Source: Bacteroidales bacterium | GTDB lineage: Bacteria; Bacteroidota; Bacteroidia; Bacteroidales; F082 | Length of the DNA: 35,476 bases | Reading direction: 5' to 3' | Assembly (NCBI GenBank): GCA_024400395.1 | Contig: JAKSMW010000023.1 | Coordinates: 1-35,476 of the forward strand | Shown here: positions 23,745 to 31,815 of the stretch, in pieces | How the letters are laid out: every line of letters starts with the position of its first letter | Position numbering within the stretch: position 1 is the first letter of the stretch | Program-made: the position numbers and the translations under genes | Notes under the pieces: model-generated | What the model was told of the DNA's origin: nothing | Database searches by the model: none | What the model saw: only the letters and a program-made list of their open reading frames with translations

Positions 23745-23925
23745 TAAGAGAGTAGAGAGTAGAGAGTAGAGAGCAAAGTTAAAAGATAGCGCGGAGTGCT
23801 GGGAGTTTGGTGATGTTTTCCCACAAAACTCCCAGCACCCCGCGTTATTCTCTTAATATTCCTCTCTCAACACTCCTCTTTTAACTTTCAACTTTTAACT
23901 TTCAACTTTTAACTTTCAACTTTTA
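23745..23925. terminator. Long hairpin with flanking purine/pyrimidine repeats between proS and the DUF2807 gene
   Basis: A 20-bp stem (23789-23808 with 23826-23845; one A/C mismatch and a terminal G-T) with a 17-nt loop lies between two convergent genes. On the proS side it is preceded by three TAGAGAG units (23753-23773) and GCAAAGTTAAAAG; on the other side it is followed by TTAACTTTCAAC units up to and into the DUF2807 stop codon. It probably ends both transcripts. Confidence 0.75.
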
Positions 23926-24652
23926 TCAGCCTTCCCCTCGCATCTTCGCCGTATTCCTCAACGATTTCAGGCTCGCCATTATAATATATGTTTCCGAGAT
24001 GTTCGATGCGCGAATGCAGATACTCATCGGCTTTAACCCAACAGTCGCCGGTGCTTTGGTTCGTAATTGCAACACTGTCAGCTACATAATTTTCCGCGTG
24101 AATCAAACCGTAGCTTTTTTTGTAAATATTCAGGAATTTGTTTCCTTCGCCGAACAGATTCAGCTGGCTTGTGCCGTAGCGGTAGTTCACCTCTAAATTT
24201 TCGCAGTTGTTCAGCTCCATGAAGATGTCGCCCGAACCGTCGTAAATCTCGATTGTGTAATGTGATCCTTCGGCGTTAAACTGATTTTTTGTACGCAGCT
24301 CGCCACAGGCACTGAATATGAGTTTGTTGATGTCGGTGAAGTGAAGTGTCGCGTCAATGCGATAGTCGTAAGTGCGTATCCAGCTGATTTTGTTGTCGTT
24401 CTTGATGGTCAGAATGCCGTTGTCAACAACTGTGGTGATGTTGTCGATGATGTTTTCTCCGGCACTGATTTCGATATAACAGGAATCGGCGCGCACAAGT
24501 GCCAGGTTGATGTCGTTATTCACGGCGAGCGTGTTGAAAGGCTTCAGCTCTCTGTGTTGGACAATGGTCTTGCCGATTGTCAGCGGTGCTTTTTTGCATG
24601 AAGCTAAAGCCAAAAACAATGCCGAAATTATTATGAATGTCTTGATTTTCAT
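23909..24652 (-). CDS. DUF2807 (GIN domain) lipoprotein
   Basis: A 247-residue lipoprotein: signal with lipobox LASC (Cys19) followed by KK, then a beta-helix-like GIN domain of the DUF2807 family (repeating pattern N-I-L-L, ENIIDNITTVVDNGILTIKND, the THxxx short strands). Such proteins are common Bacteroidota periplasmic or surface proteins; the biochemical role is unknown. It is the second gene of a pair: its ATG is 2 nt after the stop of the PagL-like gene, so translation is likely coupled. The last codons (KVES and the stop) are made by the AAAGTTGAAAGTTAA repeat. Confidence 0.85.
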   Translation of the reverse strand: MKIKTFIIISALFLALASCKKAPLTIGKTIVQHRELKPFNTLAVNNDINLALVRADSCYIEISAGENIIDNITTVVDNGILTIKNDNKISWIRTYDYRIDATLHFTDINKLIFSACGELRTKNQFNAEGSHYTIEIYDGSGDIFMELNNCENLEVNYRYGTSQLNLFGEGNKFLNIYKKSYGLIHAENYVADSVAITNQSTGDCWVKADEYLHSRIEHLGNIYYNGEPEIVEEYGEDARGRLIKVES

Positions 24653-24653
24653 G

Positions 24654-25802
24654 TCAATTAATATTAAAACCGAGTCCGAATCCGAGATAGTCGGCCCAGC
24701 CCCAGTGAGTGGTGAGTCCGAAGGTGAGGAAGAAGCAGTCGCCGATGTTTTGTTTCAGGCTGAGTTTCTGATAAATCCTGCCTTCGCAAAGTTCTTTGCC
24801 GCCGACGTGACAGCCGAAGTTGAAAAGGAACGAGGTCGATTTCAGTACGAGTTCGTAGGCCACGCTGACTCCGGGTTTGAGGATCTCCGCCGAAGTGTAG
24901 GAGATATTCTTCAGCTTCAGGATCTCCTTGTCGGTCTCGTCGTAAACCAGGTCGAAGCCAACGCCGACCTTGCTCATCCGAGAGACGCGTTTCATCACGT
25001 CGAACCTGAAGTTGTAAACCGACCAGTGCCGGCCGTAACCCATGTATTCGTCAATGTCTTTCAGTGAATACAGAAAACCGAAATACCATGAGATATTTTT
25101 CTTTTCCCAGCTTTTATATTGTTCGTTGTCAATGATTTCCAATGGCAGACGCTCTTTCGGATGTTTGATGAAATATCTTCCACTCAGGCCGAACTGCCAC
25201 AGGTTTATGCCGTTGTTCGGGCTTCTTGAACCGCCGTTCGACATGTGTGTCATGCCTGTGTAAGCCGACAGTTGCCAGCGTTCGGAAAGCACTCGGCTGT
25301 ATTCGAAATTGATGCTGAAAAGCGCATTGAGATGCGAGCCGAGAAAGGTGTTTTTCGGGTTGTCTTTCGCATCCCATTTGTTTGTGGCGTAACCTATGCC
25401 GACGCCGAGACGCGCGTTGAACATGTTTCTCCTGCTTTTCAGGAAGTTGAAACTCATGTACGGATAAGCCCCGAATATGCTCCCGATTTCTGGCATCCCG
25501 CCGAGGCCGGAATAAATCACCGTGACACCGACAGCAGGGTAGTTGAGCAGCTGATGCCACGCCTCGGAGCCGAAAGTCTGCCGCTGCACGCTGACCTCGA
25601 ATATCGGGAAATGCGCCCTGAAAAGCTCCATCTCCTGATGATGGCACATCATAAACGACCAACTCGTCCGCAACTCAATCTGGATGTCGCTCCTGCGGAT
25701 GGTGTCGTTGTCTTTCGCCGAGACGTTTTCAGTCAAATGAAACAACAATGCCATTGTAAGAATGACATTAATTAATATGTGGTATCTATGATTTTTTTTC
25801 AC
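24654..25802 (-). CDS. PagL-like acyloxyacyl hydrolase / lipid A 3-O-deacylase
   Basis: A 382-residue outer-membrane protein. A signal peptide covers about residues 1-29. The tract TGMTHMSNGGSRSPNNGIN carries the catalytic-type His186 and Ser188 followed by N, the H-x-S-N pattern of PagL, which removes the 3-O-linked acyl chain from lipid A in the outer membrane. The rest is amphipathic beta strands ending in an aromatic-poor GFNIN. It is longer than classic PagL (about 150-190 residues), as are other Bacteroidota members. The start is GTG at 25802, only 3 nt past a -7 box, so the message may be leaderless; the next in-frame ATG (25754) would spoil the signal peptide. Overlaps in function with lpxH/lpxK elsewhere in the window. 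Confidence 0.72.
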   Translation of the reverse strand: MKKNHRYHILINVILTMALLFHLTENVSAKDNDTIRRSDIQIELRTSWSFMMCHHQEMELFRAHFPIFEVSVQRQTFGSEAWHQLLNYPAVGVTVIYSGLGGMPEIGSIFGAYPYMSFNFLKSRRNMFNARLGVGIGYATNKWDAKDNPKNTFLGSHLNALFSINFEYSRVLSERWQLSAYTGMTHMSNGGSRSPNNGINLWQFGLSGRYFIKHPKERLPLEIIDNEQYKSWEKKNISWYFGFLYSLKDIDEYMGYGRHWSVYNFRFDVMKRVSRMSKVGVGFDLVYDETDKEILKLKNISYTSAEILKPGVSVAYELVLKSTSFLFNFGCHVGGKELCEGRIYQKLSLKQNIGDCFFLTFGLTTHWGWADYLGFGLGFNIN

Positions 25803-25805
25803 GCC

Positions 25806-25814
25806 GCAAAATTA
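25806..25814 (-). promoter_or_regulatory. -7 promoter box for the PagL-like gene
   Basis: GCAAAATTA on plus reads TAATTTTGC on minus, followed by GGC and then the GTG start codon. The spacing implies a leaderless or nearly leaderless transcript. Confidence 0.5.
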
Positions 25815-25845
25815 CGATTAATATTAATAGGTACATGGTTTTTTG

Positions 25846-25854
25846 TATTTTTGC
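25846..25854 (+). promoter_or_regulatory. -7 promoter box for mazG
   Basis: TATTTTTGC, 14 nt before the mazG ATG at 25869. It lies divergently beside the PagL box. No clear -33. Confidence 0.55.
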
Positions 25855-25868
25855 AAAAATTTTTTCGT

Positions 25869-26663
25869 ATGGATAAGAGACTTGAAGCCTTCAAAAGGCT
25901 TTTGGACATCATGGACGACCTTCGCGCCGGATGCCCGTGGGACAAGAAACAGACTATCGAGAGTCTGCGTCATCTGACTATTGAAGAGACATTTGAACTC
26001 AGCGAGGCGATAATTGCTTCTGACTATCAAGATGTTAAGAAAGAACTCGGCGACCTGATCATGCATATCGTGTTTTATTCGAAGATCGCCGACGAGCGCG
26101 GACTTTTCGACATTTCCGATGTCATCAACAGCATCTGCGACAAACTCATCGTGCGCCATCCGCACATCTACGGGACTGAAAAAGTGGAGACGGCGGAGGA
26201 AGTGTTGCAGAATTGGGAGAAGATAAAAATCAAAAAAGAAGGAAACCGCAGCGTCTTGGGTGGCGTTCCCGCCGGTCTGCCGCCGCTTCTTAAGGCGTAC
26301 CGCATGACCGACAAAGCTTCCGGCGTGGGCTTCGACTGGGAGAACAAAGACGACTGCTGGAAGAAAGTGCTCGAGGAAATGGACGAGCTTCAGGAAGTGG
26401 TGCGCAACGACGAAACCAAGGAACGCAAGGACGAGGAGTTCGGCGACCTGCTCTTCGCTCTCGTCAATTATTCGCGTTTCATAAAGGTCAACGCCGATGA
26501 CGCACTTGAACACGCCAATGCCAAATTCAAACGCCGTTTCACTTATATTGAAGACCGCGCCCGCGAGATGGGACGCAGCGTCGCCGACATGACCCTCGAC
26601 GAGATGGAAGAACTCTGGCAGAAAGCGAAGTCGGAGGAAAACCCTGAAGAAAGTCGGACATGA
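25869..26663 (+). CDS. mazG: Nucleoside triphosphate pyrophosphohydrolase MazG
   Basis: A 264-residue MazG that hydrolyses (d)NTPs to the monophosphate and pyrophosphate, cleaning the nucleotide pool. It contains two MazG folds: the N-terminal one with CPWDKKQT, LTIEETFELSEAI and KKELGDLIMHIVFYSKIADE (EExxE...ExxD metal-binding pattern), and the C-terminal one with VGFDWENKDDCWKKVLEE and DEEFGDLLFALVNYSRF. Length equals the E. coli enzyme. ATG 25869 was chosen since the -7 box lies just upstream and MDKRLEAFKRL is a natural start; the longer frame would run through the promoter. No toxin-antitoxin partner is adjacent. Confidence 0.96.
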   Translation: MDKRLEAFKRLLDIMDDLRAGCPWDKKQTIESLRHLTIEETFELSEAIIASDYQDVKKELGDLIMHIVFYSKIADERGLFDISDVINSICDKLIVRHPHIYGTEKVETAEEVLQNWEKIKIKKEGNRSVLGGVPAGLPPLLKAYRMTDKASGVGFDWENKDDCWKKVLEEMDELQEVVRNDETKERKDEEFGDLLFALVNYSRFIKVNADDALEHANAKFKRRFTYIEDRAREMGRSVADMTLDEMEELWQKAKSEENPEESRT

Positions 26664-26704
26664 TAATTCTTTGAAAATTTGTAAAACACAATTAAAATAA
26701 TTTG

Positions 26705-26713
26705 TACCTTTGC
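26705..26713 (+). promoter_or_regulatory. -7 promoter box for cdsA-psd
   Basis: TACCTTTGC matches TAnnTTTGC; TTTG at 26678-26681 is 23 nt upstream. The ATG of cdsA is at 26734. Confidence 0.6.
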
Positions 26714-26733
26714 CGATTATTTTGAGATTTAAA

Positions 26734-27600
26734 ATGATGAAAGAAATCACAAAAAGAACCATTTTCGGCGGCTTGTTTGTTGTAATAGTTATCGGCAGTA
26801 TCTTGTTGAATTTCTATGCTTTCGCGGCTGTCATGGCGGTTGCGGTCTTCATCGGAACACGCGAGATCTGCAGGCTTCTGCTGGCAAAAACAGAAACGGA
26901 GGAAAGCTCCGTGAAATGTCGCGAAAGCGGTCTCGAATGTGAGGTGCTTACGTTCGTGATGAGTGTCTTCGTCTTGTCTGTCGTTTTGTTGAAAACAGGC
27001 ATTCCGTTCAGCATGATAGGTTTGCTGTTTGCGTTGCCGGTGGCTATAATGCTCGTCCCGTTCCTGCTGGCTCTTTTCTCAAAAAAGTATTCTTTCACCG
27101 AGATGGCCGGAAGCTGCTGGACATCGTTGCTTTTCGTGGCGTTGCCGTGCTTCCTCATCTTATCGTTATACAACTCATGCCCGTTGCCTGCGGTAAATGG
27201 TAAGTTATTGACAATCTTGTTATTCGCACTCATTTGGATAAACGACATTTTCGCATATCTGAGCGGGATGGCGTTCGGCGTACATCCGCTTTTCAAACGT
27301 ATCTCCCCGAAGAAAACCATTGAAGGCAGTCTCGGCGGCTGCGCGATGACGATACTCGTAGCTTATCTCGTGAATCATTTCTGGCTTCACGCGATGGGAA
27401 ACCTTGAGATGATGGGGCTTGCCGCCGTGGTCGTGGTCTTCGGCAGCCTCGGCGACCTCTGCGAGTCGATGCTCAAACGTCAGGCCGGAGTTAAAGACTC
27501 TGGCAATGTCATCCCCGGTCACGGCGGGATACTCGACAGGTTCGACGCGATGTTTCTCGCGGTGCCGTTCGTCTTTTGTTATTTGATAATCATTTCATAA
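26734..27600 (+). CDS. cdsA: Phosphatidate cytidylyltransferase
   Basis: CdsA converts phosphatidic acid and CTP to CDP-diacylglycerol, the branch point of phospholipid synthesis. The 288-residue integral membrane protein has about eight hydrophobic segments and the full C-terminal CDS signature: SMLKRQAGVKDSGNVIPGHG followed by GILDRFD. The ISPKKTIEGSLGG segment before it is also typical. The start is ATG 26734; a second ATG follows directly at 26737. The psd gene starts 8 nt after its stop, so both form an operon. No pssA gene lies between or beside them. Confidence 0.95.
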   Translation: MMKEITKRTIFGGLFVVIVIGSILLNFYAFAAVMAVAVFIGTREICRLLLAKTETEESSVKCRESGLECEVLTFVMSVFVLSVVLLKTGIPFSMIGLLFALPVAIMLVPFLLALFSKKYSFTEMAGSCWTSLLFVALPCFLILSLYNSCPLPAVNGKLLTILLFALIWINDIFAYLSGMAFGVHPLFKRISPKKTIEGSLGGCAMTILVAYLVNHFWLHAMGNLEMMGLAAVVVVFGSLGDLCESMLKRQAGVKDSGNVIPGHGGILDRFDAMFLAVPFVFCYLIIIS

Positions 27601-27608
27601 TTAATATC

Positions 27609-28277
27609 ATGTATATACATAAAAAAGGATATAGCGTAATAGCGACGATAGCGACAATAATAGTGCTGTTTGCCGTTCTCATCAATTTCGTCTTTGACCT
27701 TACTCCGGGAATAACGATTCATATCGGATTGAGTGTCATTGCTTTGATTGTGTTGATTTGGTCGGTGACTTTTTTCAGAGTGCCGACAAACCGTACGATA
27801 ACGCTTGAAGAAAATGCCGTGGTCTCATCCGCCGACGGCGAGATAGTGGCGATAGAAGAAGTGGAGGAGAAGGAATATTTCCACGACAAAAGGATTCAAA
27901 TCTCGGTGTTCATGTCGGCCTACGACGTGCATGTGAACTGGTTCCCGATTAGTGGCGTGGTCAGCTACGTGAAATATCATCCGGGCAGGAAGATGTTCGC
28001 GATAAACCCGAAGTCGTCTGAACTCAACGAACGTAACTCCTTGGTTGTGAGAGATGAAAAGGGTAGGGAAGTGCTGTTCCGTCAGATAGCCGGCATCATG
28101 GCGCGACGTATCGTGTGCAACACAAAGGTCGGCGACAAGGCCGAGGTCGGCAAGGAGTTCGGAATGATAAAGTTCGGCTCCAGAGTGGATTTCTTCCTTC
28201 CTGTTGACTCTGACATCCAGGTTGAGATGGGCGATGACATCACCGGTCAGGTGACGGTGCTTGCGTACCTTAAGTAG
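27609..28277 (+). CDS. psd: Phosphatidylserine decarboxylase, short (archaeal-type) proenzyme
   Basis: A 222-residue proenzyme that cuts itself to form a pyruvoyl cofactor and decarboxylates phosphatidylserine to phosphatidylethanolamine. Two hydrophobic segments occupy about residues 10-55; the catalytic part includes SSADGEIV, FMSAYDVHVNWFP (conserved His) and MIKFGSRVDFFLP, where the Gly-Ser bond is the self-cleavage site. The protein is the small Psd type common in Bacteroidota and archaea. ATG 27609 was chosen to avoid an overlap with cdsA. Gene pair cdsA-psd gives both ends of the PE pathway; the PS synthase is elsewhere. Confidence 0.93.
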   Translation: MYIHKKGYSVIATIATIIVLFAVLINFVFDLTPGITIHIGLSVIALIVLIWSVTFFRVPTNRTITLEENAVVSSADGEIVAIEEVEEKEYFHDKRIQISVFMSAYDVHVNWFPISGVVSYVKYHPGRKMFAINPKSSELNERNSLVVRDEKGREVLFRQIAGIMARRIVCNTKVGDKAEVGKEFGMIKFGSRVDFFLPVDSDIQVEMGDDITGQVTVLAYLK

Positions 28278-28357
28278 TTTAAAGTTACAAAGTTATAAAG
28301 TAGAAAGTGGCTGGCGCACGATGGTTTATTTGCGTCAGTCATCTTATCTCTCCACTC
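28278..28357. terminator. Hairpin and AAAGTT repeats between psd and the HAD phosphatase gene
   Basis: Between convergent genes lies a 10-bp stem (28309-28318 with 28331-28340, two G-T pairs, 12-nt loop). It is flanked on the psd side by TTTAAAGTTACAAAGTTATA and on the other by CTCAACTCTTAACTCTC, which is the same repeat family read from the opposite strand. Likely a bidirectional terminator, but without a clean T run. Confidence 0.6.
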
Positions 28358-29053
28358 TCAACTCTTAACTCTCAAAAAAAGCTCCGCCAAATCCCTTATT
28401 TCCATATCGATGATTTCGTTGTGAGTGATGTCTTTGCGGTTGAAGAAGCACTGCCGCATTCCTACGGTTTTGGCTGGGAGGACGTCAACTTGCAGGTCGT
28501 CGCCGACCATGAGGCTGTCTTCCGCTTTGGCACCGGCTTTCTCCAAGGCGTACATGAAGATGCGCGGGTCGGGTTTCTTGATGCCGATCTCCTCTGATAC
28601 CGTCATCGTGTCGATGTATCTGTCGATGCCCGACTCCTTGATTTTCACGTTTTGGACTTCAGCGAATCCGTTGGTTATCAGATGGATTCCGTGATTCGGA
28701 CGCAGATGTTCGAGGAGTTCGATGGCGTGAGGCACAAGTGCGACGAGACGCGGCGACCAATATGTGTAATGTTCGCCGATTTCGTAGGCGAGGCTCTCGT
28801 TGTCAACGCCGAAGTCGTGCAGCGGCAGACGGAATCTTTCCTTTTTCAGGAAAGCCTTGTCAACCTTGCCTTGGCGGTAAAGCTCCCAAAGACGTTCGTT
28901 GTAGCCCATGTAAACGTCGTGAAACTGCTGCGCGGAGGCTATATTATAATTAATAAGGTGAAAATCCTTGAAAAGTTTCTCGAACGCAAGCATCGAACTT
29001 GCGTCGAAATCCCATAATGTGTTGTCCAAATCGAAGAATACATGTTTTTTCAT
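28358..29053 (-). CDS. HAD hydrolase, YjjG-like pyrimidine nucleotidase
   Basis: A 231-residue HAD superfamily phosphatase of the YjjG type, which dephosphorylates non-canonical pyrimidine nucleotides and 5'-nucleotides. Motif I is FFDLDNTLWDFD (nucleophile D8, acid D10), motif II LITNGF, motif III the Lys of KKPDPRIF, and motif IV LMVGDDLQVDV. All catalytic residues are present, with a cap domain between motifs I and II. The ATG at 29053 is only 3 nt from the -7 box, so the transcript may be leaderless. Its C-terminus VKS and the stop lie in the repeat sequence at 28358-28370. Confidence 0.9.
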   Translation of the reverse strand: MKKHVFFDLDNTLWDFDASSMLAFEKLFKDFHLINYNIASAQQFHDVYMGYNERLWELYRQGKVDKAFLKKERFRLPLHDFGVDNESLAYEIGEHYTYWSPRLVALVPHAIELLEHLRPNHGIHLITNGFAEVQNVKIKESGIDRYIDTMTVSEEIGIKKPDPRIFMYALEKAGAKAEDSLMVGDDLQVDVLPAKTVGMRQCFFNRKDITHNEIIDMEIRDLAELFLRVKS

Positions 29054-29056
29054 TCT

Positions 29057-29065
29057 GCAAAAATA
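29057..29065 (-). promoter_or_regulatory. -7 promoter box for the HAD phosphatase gene
   Basis: GCAAAAATA on plus reads TATTTTTGC on minus, then AGA and the ATG. This is the second gene here whose start codon is at or next to the predicted transcription start. Confidence 0.5.
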
Positions 29066-29118
29066 AAAAAAACAAAAAAATATTTTAAAAAAAAGTTCGG
29101 ATAATCAAAAAAACATAT

Positions 29119-29127
29119 TAAATTTGC
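29119..29127 (+). promoter_or_regulatory. -7 promoter box for the large T9SS cargo gene
   Basis: TAAATTTGC, with TTCG about 20 nt upstream (29096) as a weak -33. The ATG at 29175 follows with an A-rich leader of about 45 nt. Confidence 0.55.
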
Positions 29128-29174
29128 GGCTTGAAAATAAAATGAACTAAATGTTTAATTTAAATCACAAACAA

Positions 29175-31682
29175 ATGAAAAAATTCTCTTTACTCACAAT
29201 GTTTGTTGCAGTTATGTTATTCTGCAGCAACGCATTTGCACAGACGATGTTCTTTGATTTCGAAGGACAGACAGCTGGCAACAAGATCGCGCAGACATTA
29301 GGCGCACCTTGGACAACATGGTCAAACGCTCCTGGCGGAGCTGAAGACGGTGTCTTCGGCGAGGCGGACGGTTCAATGGCGGCACACTTCACCTACGGCA
29401 ACGACCAGGTTTTAAGACTTGGTGGTATTGAATCAGGCGTTTTCGACCTCGTGTTCGATGCTTACGTCCCTAATGGAAAATGTGGTTATTTCAACGTTCT
29501 TCACAACTTTGCTGGTGGCGGTTCAACATGGGCTGCTCAGTTCTATCTCTGCGCAACGAATGATGGTGGCGAGCAGACAGTGGTTGGCGAAGGCCATGGT
29601 ACAGTTCACGCTGGTAGCAATGGTACAGCTGATATTCCTTGCGTTTGGGATCAGTGGATGCAGTACAGAGTGCACATCGACATGGACAACGACGTTGCTA
29701 CTTTGTTCTGGAACATCGCTGGTGGGCCTGAGCAGGAAATCTGCACATGGCAGTGGTCACTCGACAGCTTCGGTGAGAACACAGTCGGTCGTACCCTCGA
29801 CGCTATGGACTTCTATCCACCATCAAACGGCGCTGAGTACTATGTTGACAACATCGGTATCGTCTCAGGTGCTGACGATCAGGTTTTGATTGACGACGAT
29901 TTCGAGGCATATCCACTCGGTGGCAAGATCGCTCAGAGCGCTCAGGCAGCCGGCAACGACTGGTGGACAACTTGGACAAATGCTCCAGGTGGCAACGAAG
30001 ACGGTGTTATTGCAGAAGCAGGTGGCACACAGTGCGGTTACATCTCAGGTGCAAACGATAACGTCCTCCTCCTCGGTGGTCAGGAATCAGGTGCATATGA
30101 CCTTGAATTCGCTCTCTATTGCGAAGAAGGTAAATATGGTTACTTCAACATTCTTCACGAGTTCAACGGTTCAGGCTCAACATGGGCTATGCAGGCTTAT
30201 CTGAATGCTACCAACGATGGCAGCACAGGTTCAACAACTTATTCAGTTGGTCACGGTACCGTTCACGCTGGTGCTAACGGCAACGGTGATATCCCTGCAG
30301 TCGTTAACGAGTGGATGTTCATCAGAGTTCACGTTGACTGCGATGCTGACGTTGCAGAACTCTTCTATCGTTCAGAAACAACACAGGTTGAAGAAATTTC
30401 AATCGTTTCATGGCAATGGTCACTCGACAGCTTCGGCGAGAACACAGTCGGTCGTAAGATGGACGCTATGGACTTCTACGCACCACATTCAACACTCGGT
30501 TGCTACTATCTTGACAACTTCAGATATACAAGAATCGGTCAAGCAACAGCTCCTGTCATTGAATTCGACACAGACGAAATCGAGGCTTGGGTTGCAGAAG
30601 ACGAAGCTGATGCAGTTGACATCAACATCAGCAACGAAGAAGGCACATCAATCGGTGACTGGACAGCATGGATTGACTTCGGCGAAAGCACAAGCACTTC
30701 AGGTTCAGGTCAGATCCACTACGACGCAGAGCCGTCAGAGAACACATCACTCGTCGGCTTCATCATCGAAGAACCTACACTCTATGAATTCGCAGCCATG
30801 ATCCCTGGCTCGGCATACGCAGGCGCCGCGATGGGCACCAAGATCACCAGCGTCCAGTACTATCTCGTCGAGTCAACATCAGGCCTCGGCATTGAAGCAG
30901 GCACACCTGTGACATTCCGCGTCTATGGTCAGGGTCTCAACGGCCAGCCGGGTGAAGTCCTCGCAGAAAAGGTCGTCCCTTACAACCAGATCAACACAAT
31001 GGACTGGACAGTCGCCACATTCGACGAACCAATCGATCTTACAGGTTACAACGTTTGGATTTCAGCAGAGTTCACACAGGCAGTTGACGGATACGCTATC
31101 GTATTCGACGGCACAGCATACCAGCCATATTCAGGCTACTACCGCGCTAACGGCGGCGGCGCCTTCAACTCACTCGGACCAGACAACATGAGTTCAGACT
31201 ATGGCTGCCTCCACCTCCGTGCAAACTTCATCGGCACACCGGTCCCTGCAACATGGGCGACACTCAGCAAGCCTGAAGGCTCAATGCCAATCGGCGGCAC
31301 AGACGAGGTCACAGTCAATCTCAACACAATCGGTCTCTCAGCAGGCGAGAACATGGCGGCAGCCATCGTCTTCAAGACAAACGATCCTGAAAATGAAGAA
31401 GTCGTCATCCCTCTGACACTCCATGTTGACACAGACGCAGTCATCGAGAACGCAGAGAGCGCATACAACGTCTATCCGAACCCGACAACAGGCGTCATCG
31501 CAGTTGAAGGCGAGAATATCAGCGCAATCAGCATCTACAACGCAGCAGGCCAGCTCGTCAATGTCGTCCGCGCAAGCGAAAACACAACAGTTGACATGAG
31601 CGTCTATGGTGCAGGAGTCTATTTCTTCAACATCATCGACAGTGCAAACAACACGACAGTACAGCGCGTTGTTGTCAAGTAA
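29175..31682 (+). CDS. Type IX secretion cargo with two duplicated jelly-roll-like modules
   Basis: An 835-residue secreted protein. Residues 1-23 are a signal peptide (ending AFAQ). Two consecutive modules of about 215 residues each (about 24-240 and 245-460) are closely similar: both contain FxFE/DDFEAYP-type openings, W(S/T)NAPGG-EDG, YG-DN-VL-LGG-ESG, GTVHAG-NG, and WQWSLDSFGENTVGR. The pattern suggests lectin/jelly-roll carbohydrate-binding-like folds, which is inference. An Ig-like and another beta domain follow (about 470-760), then the C-terminal type IX sorting domain (NVYPNPTTGVIAVEG ... GAGVYFFNI ... VQRVVVK), the signal for export across the outer membrane and anchoring. ATG 29175 was chosen over 29151 because it begins the signal peptide. 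No protease or glycosidase motif is seen. Confidence 0.88.
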   Translation: MKKFSLLTMFVAVMLFCSNAFAQTMFFDFEGQTAGNKIAQTLGAPWTTWSNAPGGAEDGVFGEADGSMAAHFTYGNDQVLRLGGIESGVFDLVFDAYVPNGKCGYFNVLHNFAGGGSTWAAQFYLCATNDGGEQTVVGEGHGTVHAGSNGTADIPCVWDQWMQYRVHIDMDNDVATLFWNIAGGPEQEICTWQWSLDSFGENTVGRTLDAMDFYPPSNGAEYYVDNIGIVSGADDQVLIDDDFEAYPLGGKIAQSAQAAGNDWWTTWTNAPGGNEDGVIAEAGGTQCGYISGANDNVLLLGGQESGAYDLEFALYCEEGKYGYFNILHEFNGSGSTWAMQAYLNATNDGSTGSTTYSVGHGTVHAGANGNGDIPAVVNEWMFIRVHVDCDADVAELFYRSETTQVEEISIVSWQWSLDSFGENTVGRKMDAMDFYAPHSTLGCYYLDNFRYTRIGQATAPVIEFDTDEIEAWVAEDEADAVDINISNEEGTSIGDWTAWIDFGESTSTSGSGQIHYDAEPSENTSLVGFIIEEPTLYEFAAMIPGSAYAGAAMGTKITSVQYYLVESTSGLGIEAGTPVTFRVYGQGLNGQPGEVLAEKVVPYNQINTMDWTVATFDEPIDLTGYNVWISAEFTQAVDGYAIVFDGTAYQPYSGYYRANGGGAFNSLGPDNMSSDYGCLHLRANFIGTPVPATWATLSKPEGSMPIGGTDEVTVNLNTIGLSAGENMAAAIVFKTNDPENEEVVIPLTLHVDTDAVIENAESAYNVYPNPTTGVIAVEGENISAISIYNAAGQLVNVVRASENTTVDMSVYGAGVYFFNIIDSANNTTVQRVVVK

Positions 31683-31711
31683 GAATTGAAAACACAATCG
31701 AGCAGGAAAGG

Positions 31712-31740
31712 AAAGAGCCGCAGCAATGCGGCTCTTTTTT
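31712..31740 (+). terminator. Terminator after the T9SS cargo gene
   Basis: A 10-bp stem AAAGAGCCGC (31712-31721) with GCGGCTCTTT (31728-31737) over a 6-nt loop, ending in a T run. Confidence 0.9.
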
Positions 31741-31788
31741 GTGTAAGAAAAATAATGATGAATAATCTGCCAAATAGAAAATTATACT

Positions 31789-31797
31789 TATTTTTGC
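31789..31797 (+). promoter_or_regulatory. -7 promoter box for hicBA
   Basis: TATTTTTGC, 18 nt before the hicB ATG. The -33 region is AT-rich with no clear TTG. Confidence 0.5.
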
Positions 31798-31815
31798 ATT
31801 CGAAATTTTATAGCA

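Noticed and set aside
25824-26762. 312-residue minus-strand ORF
   Set aside because: Antisense to mazG and without any known motif; it also crosses two promoter boxes.
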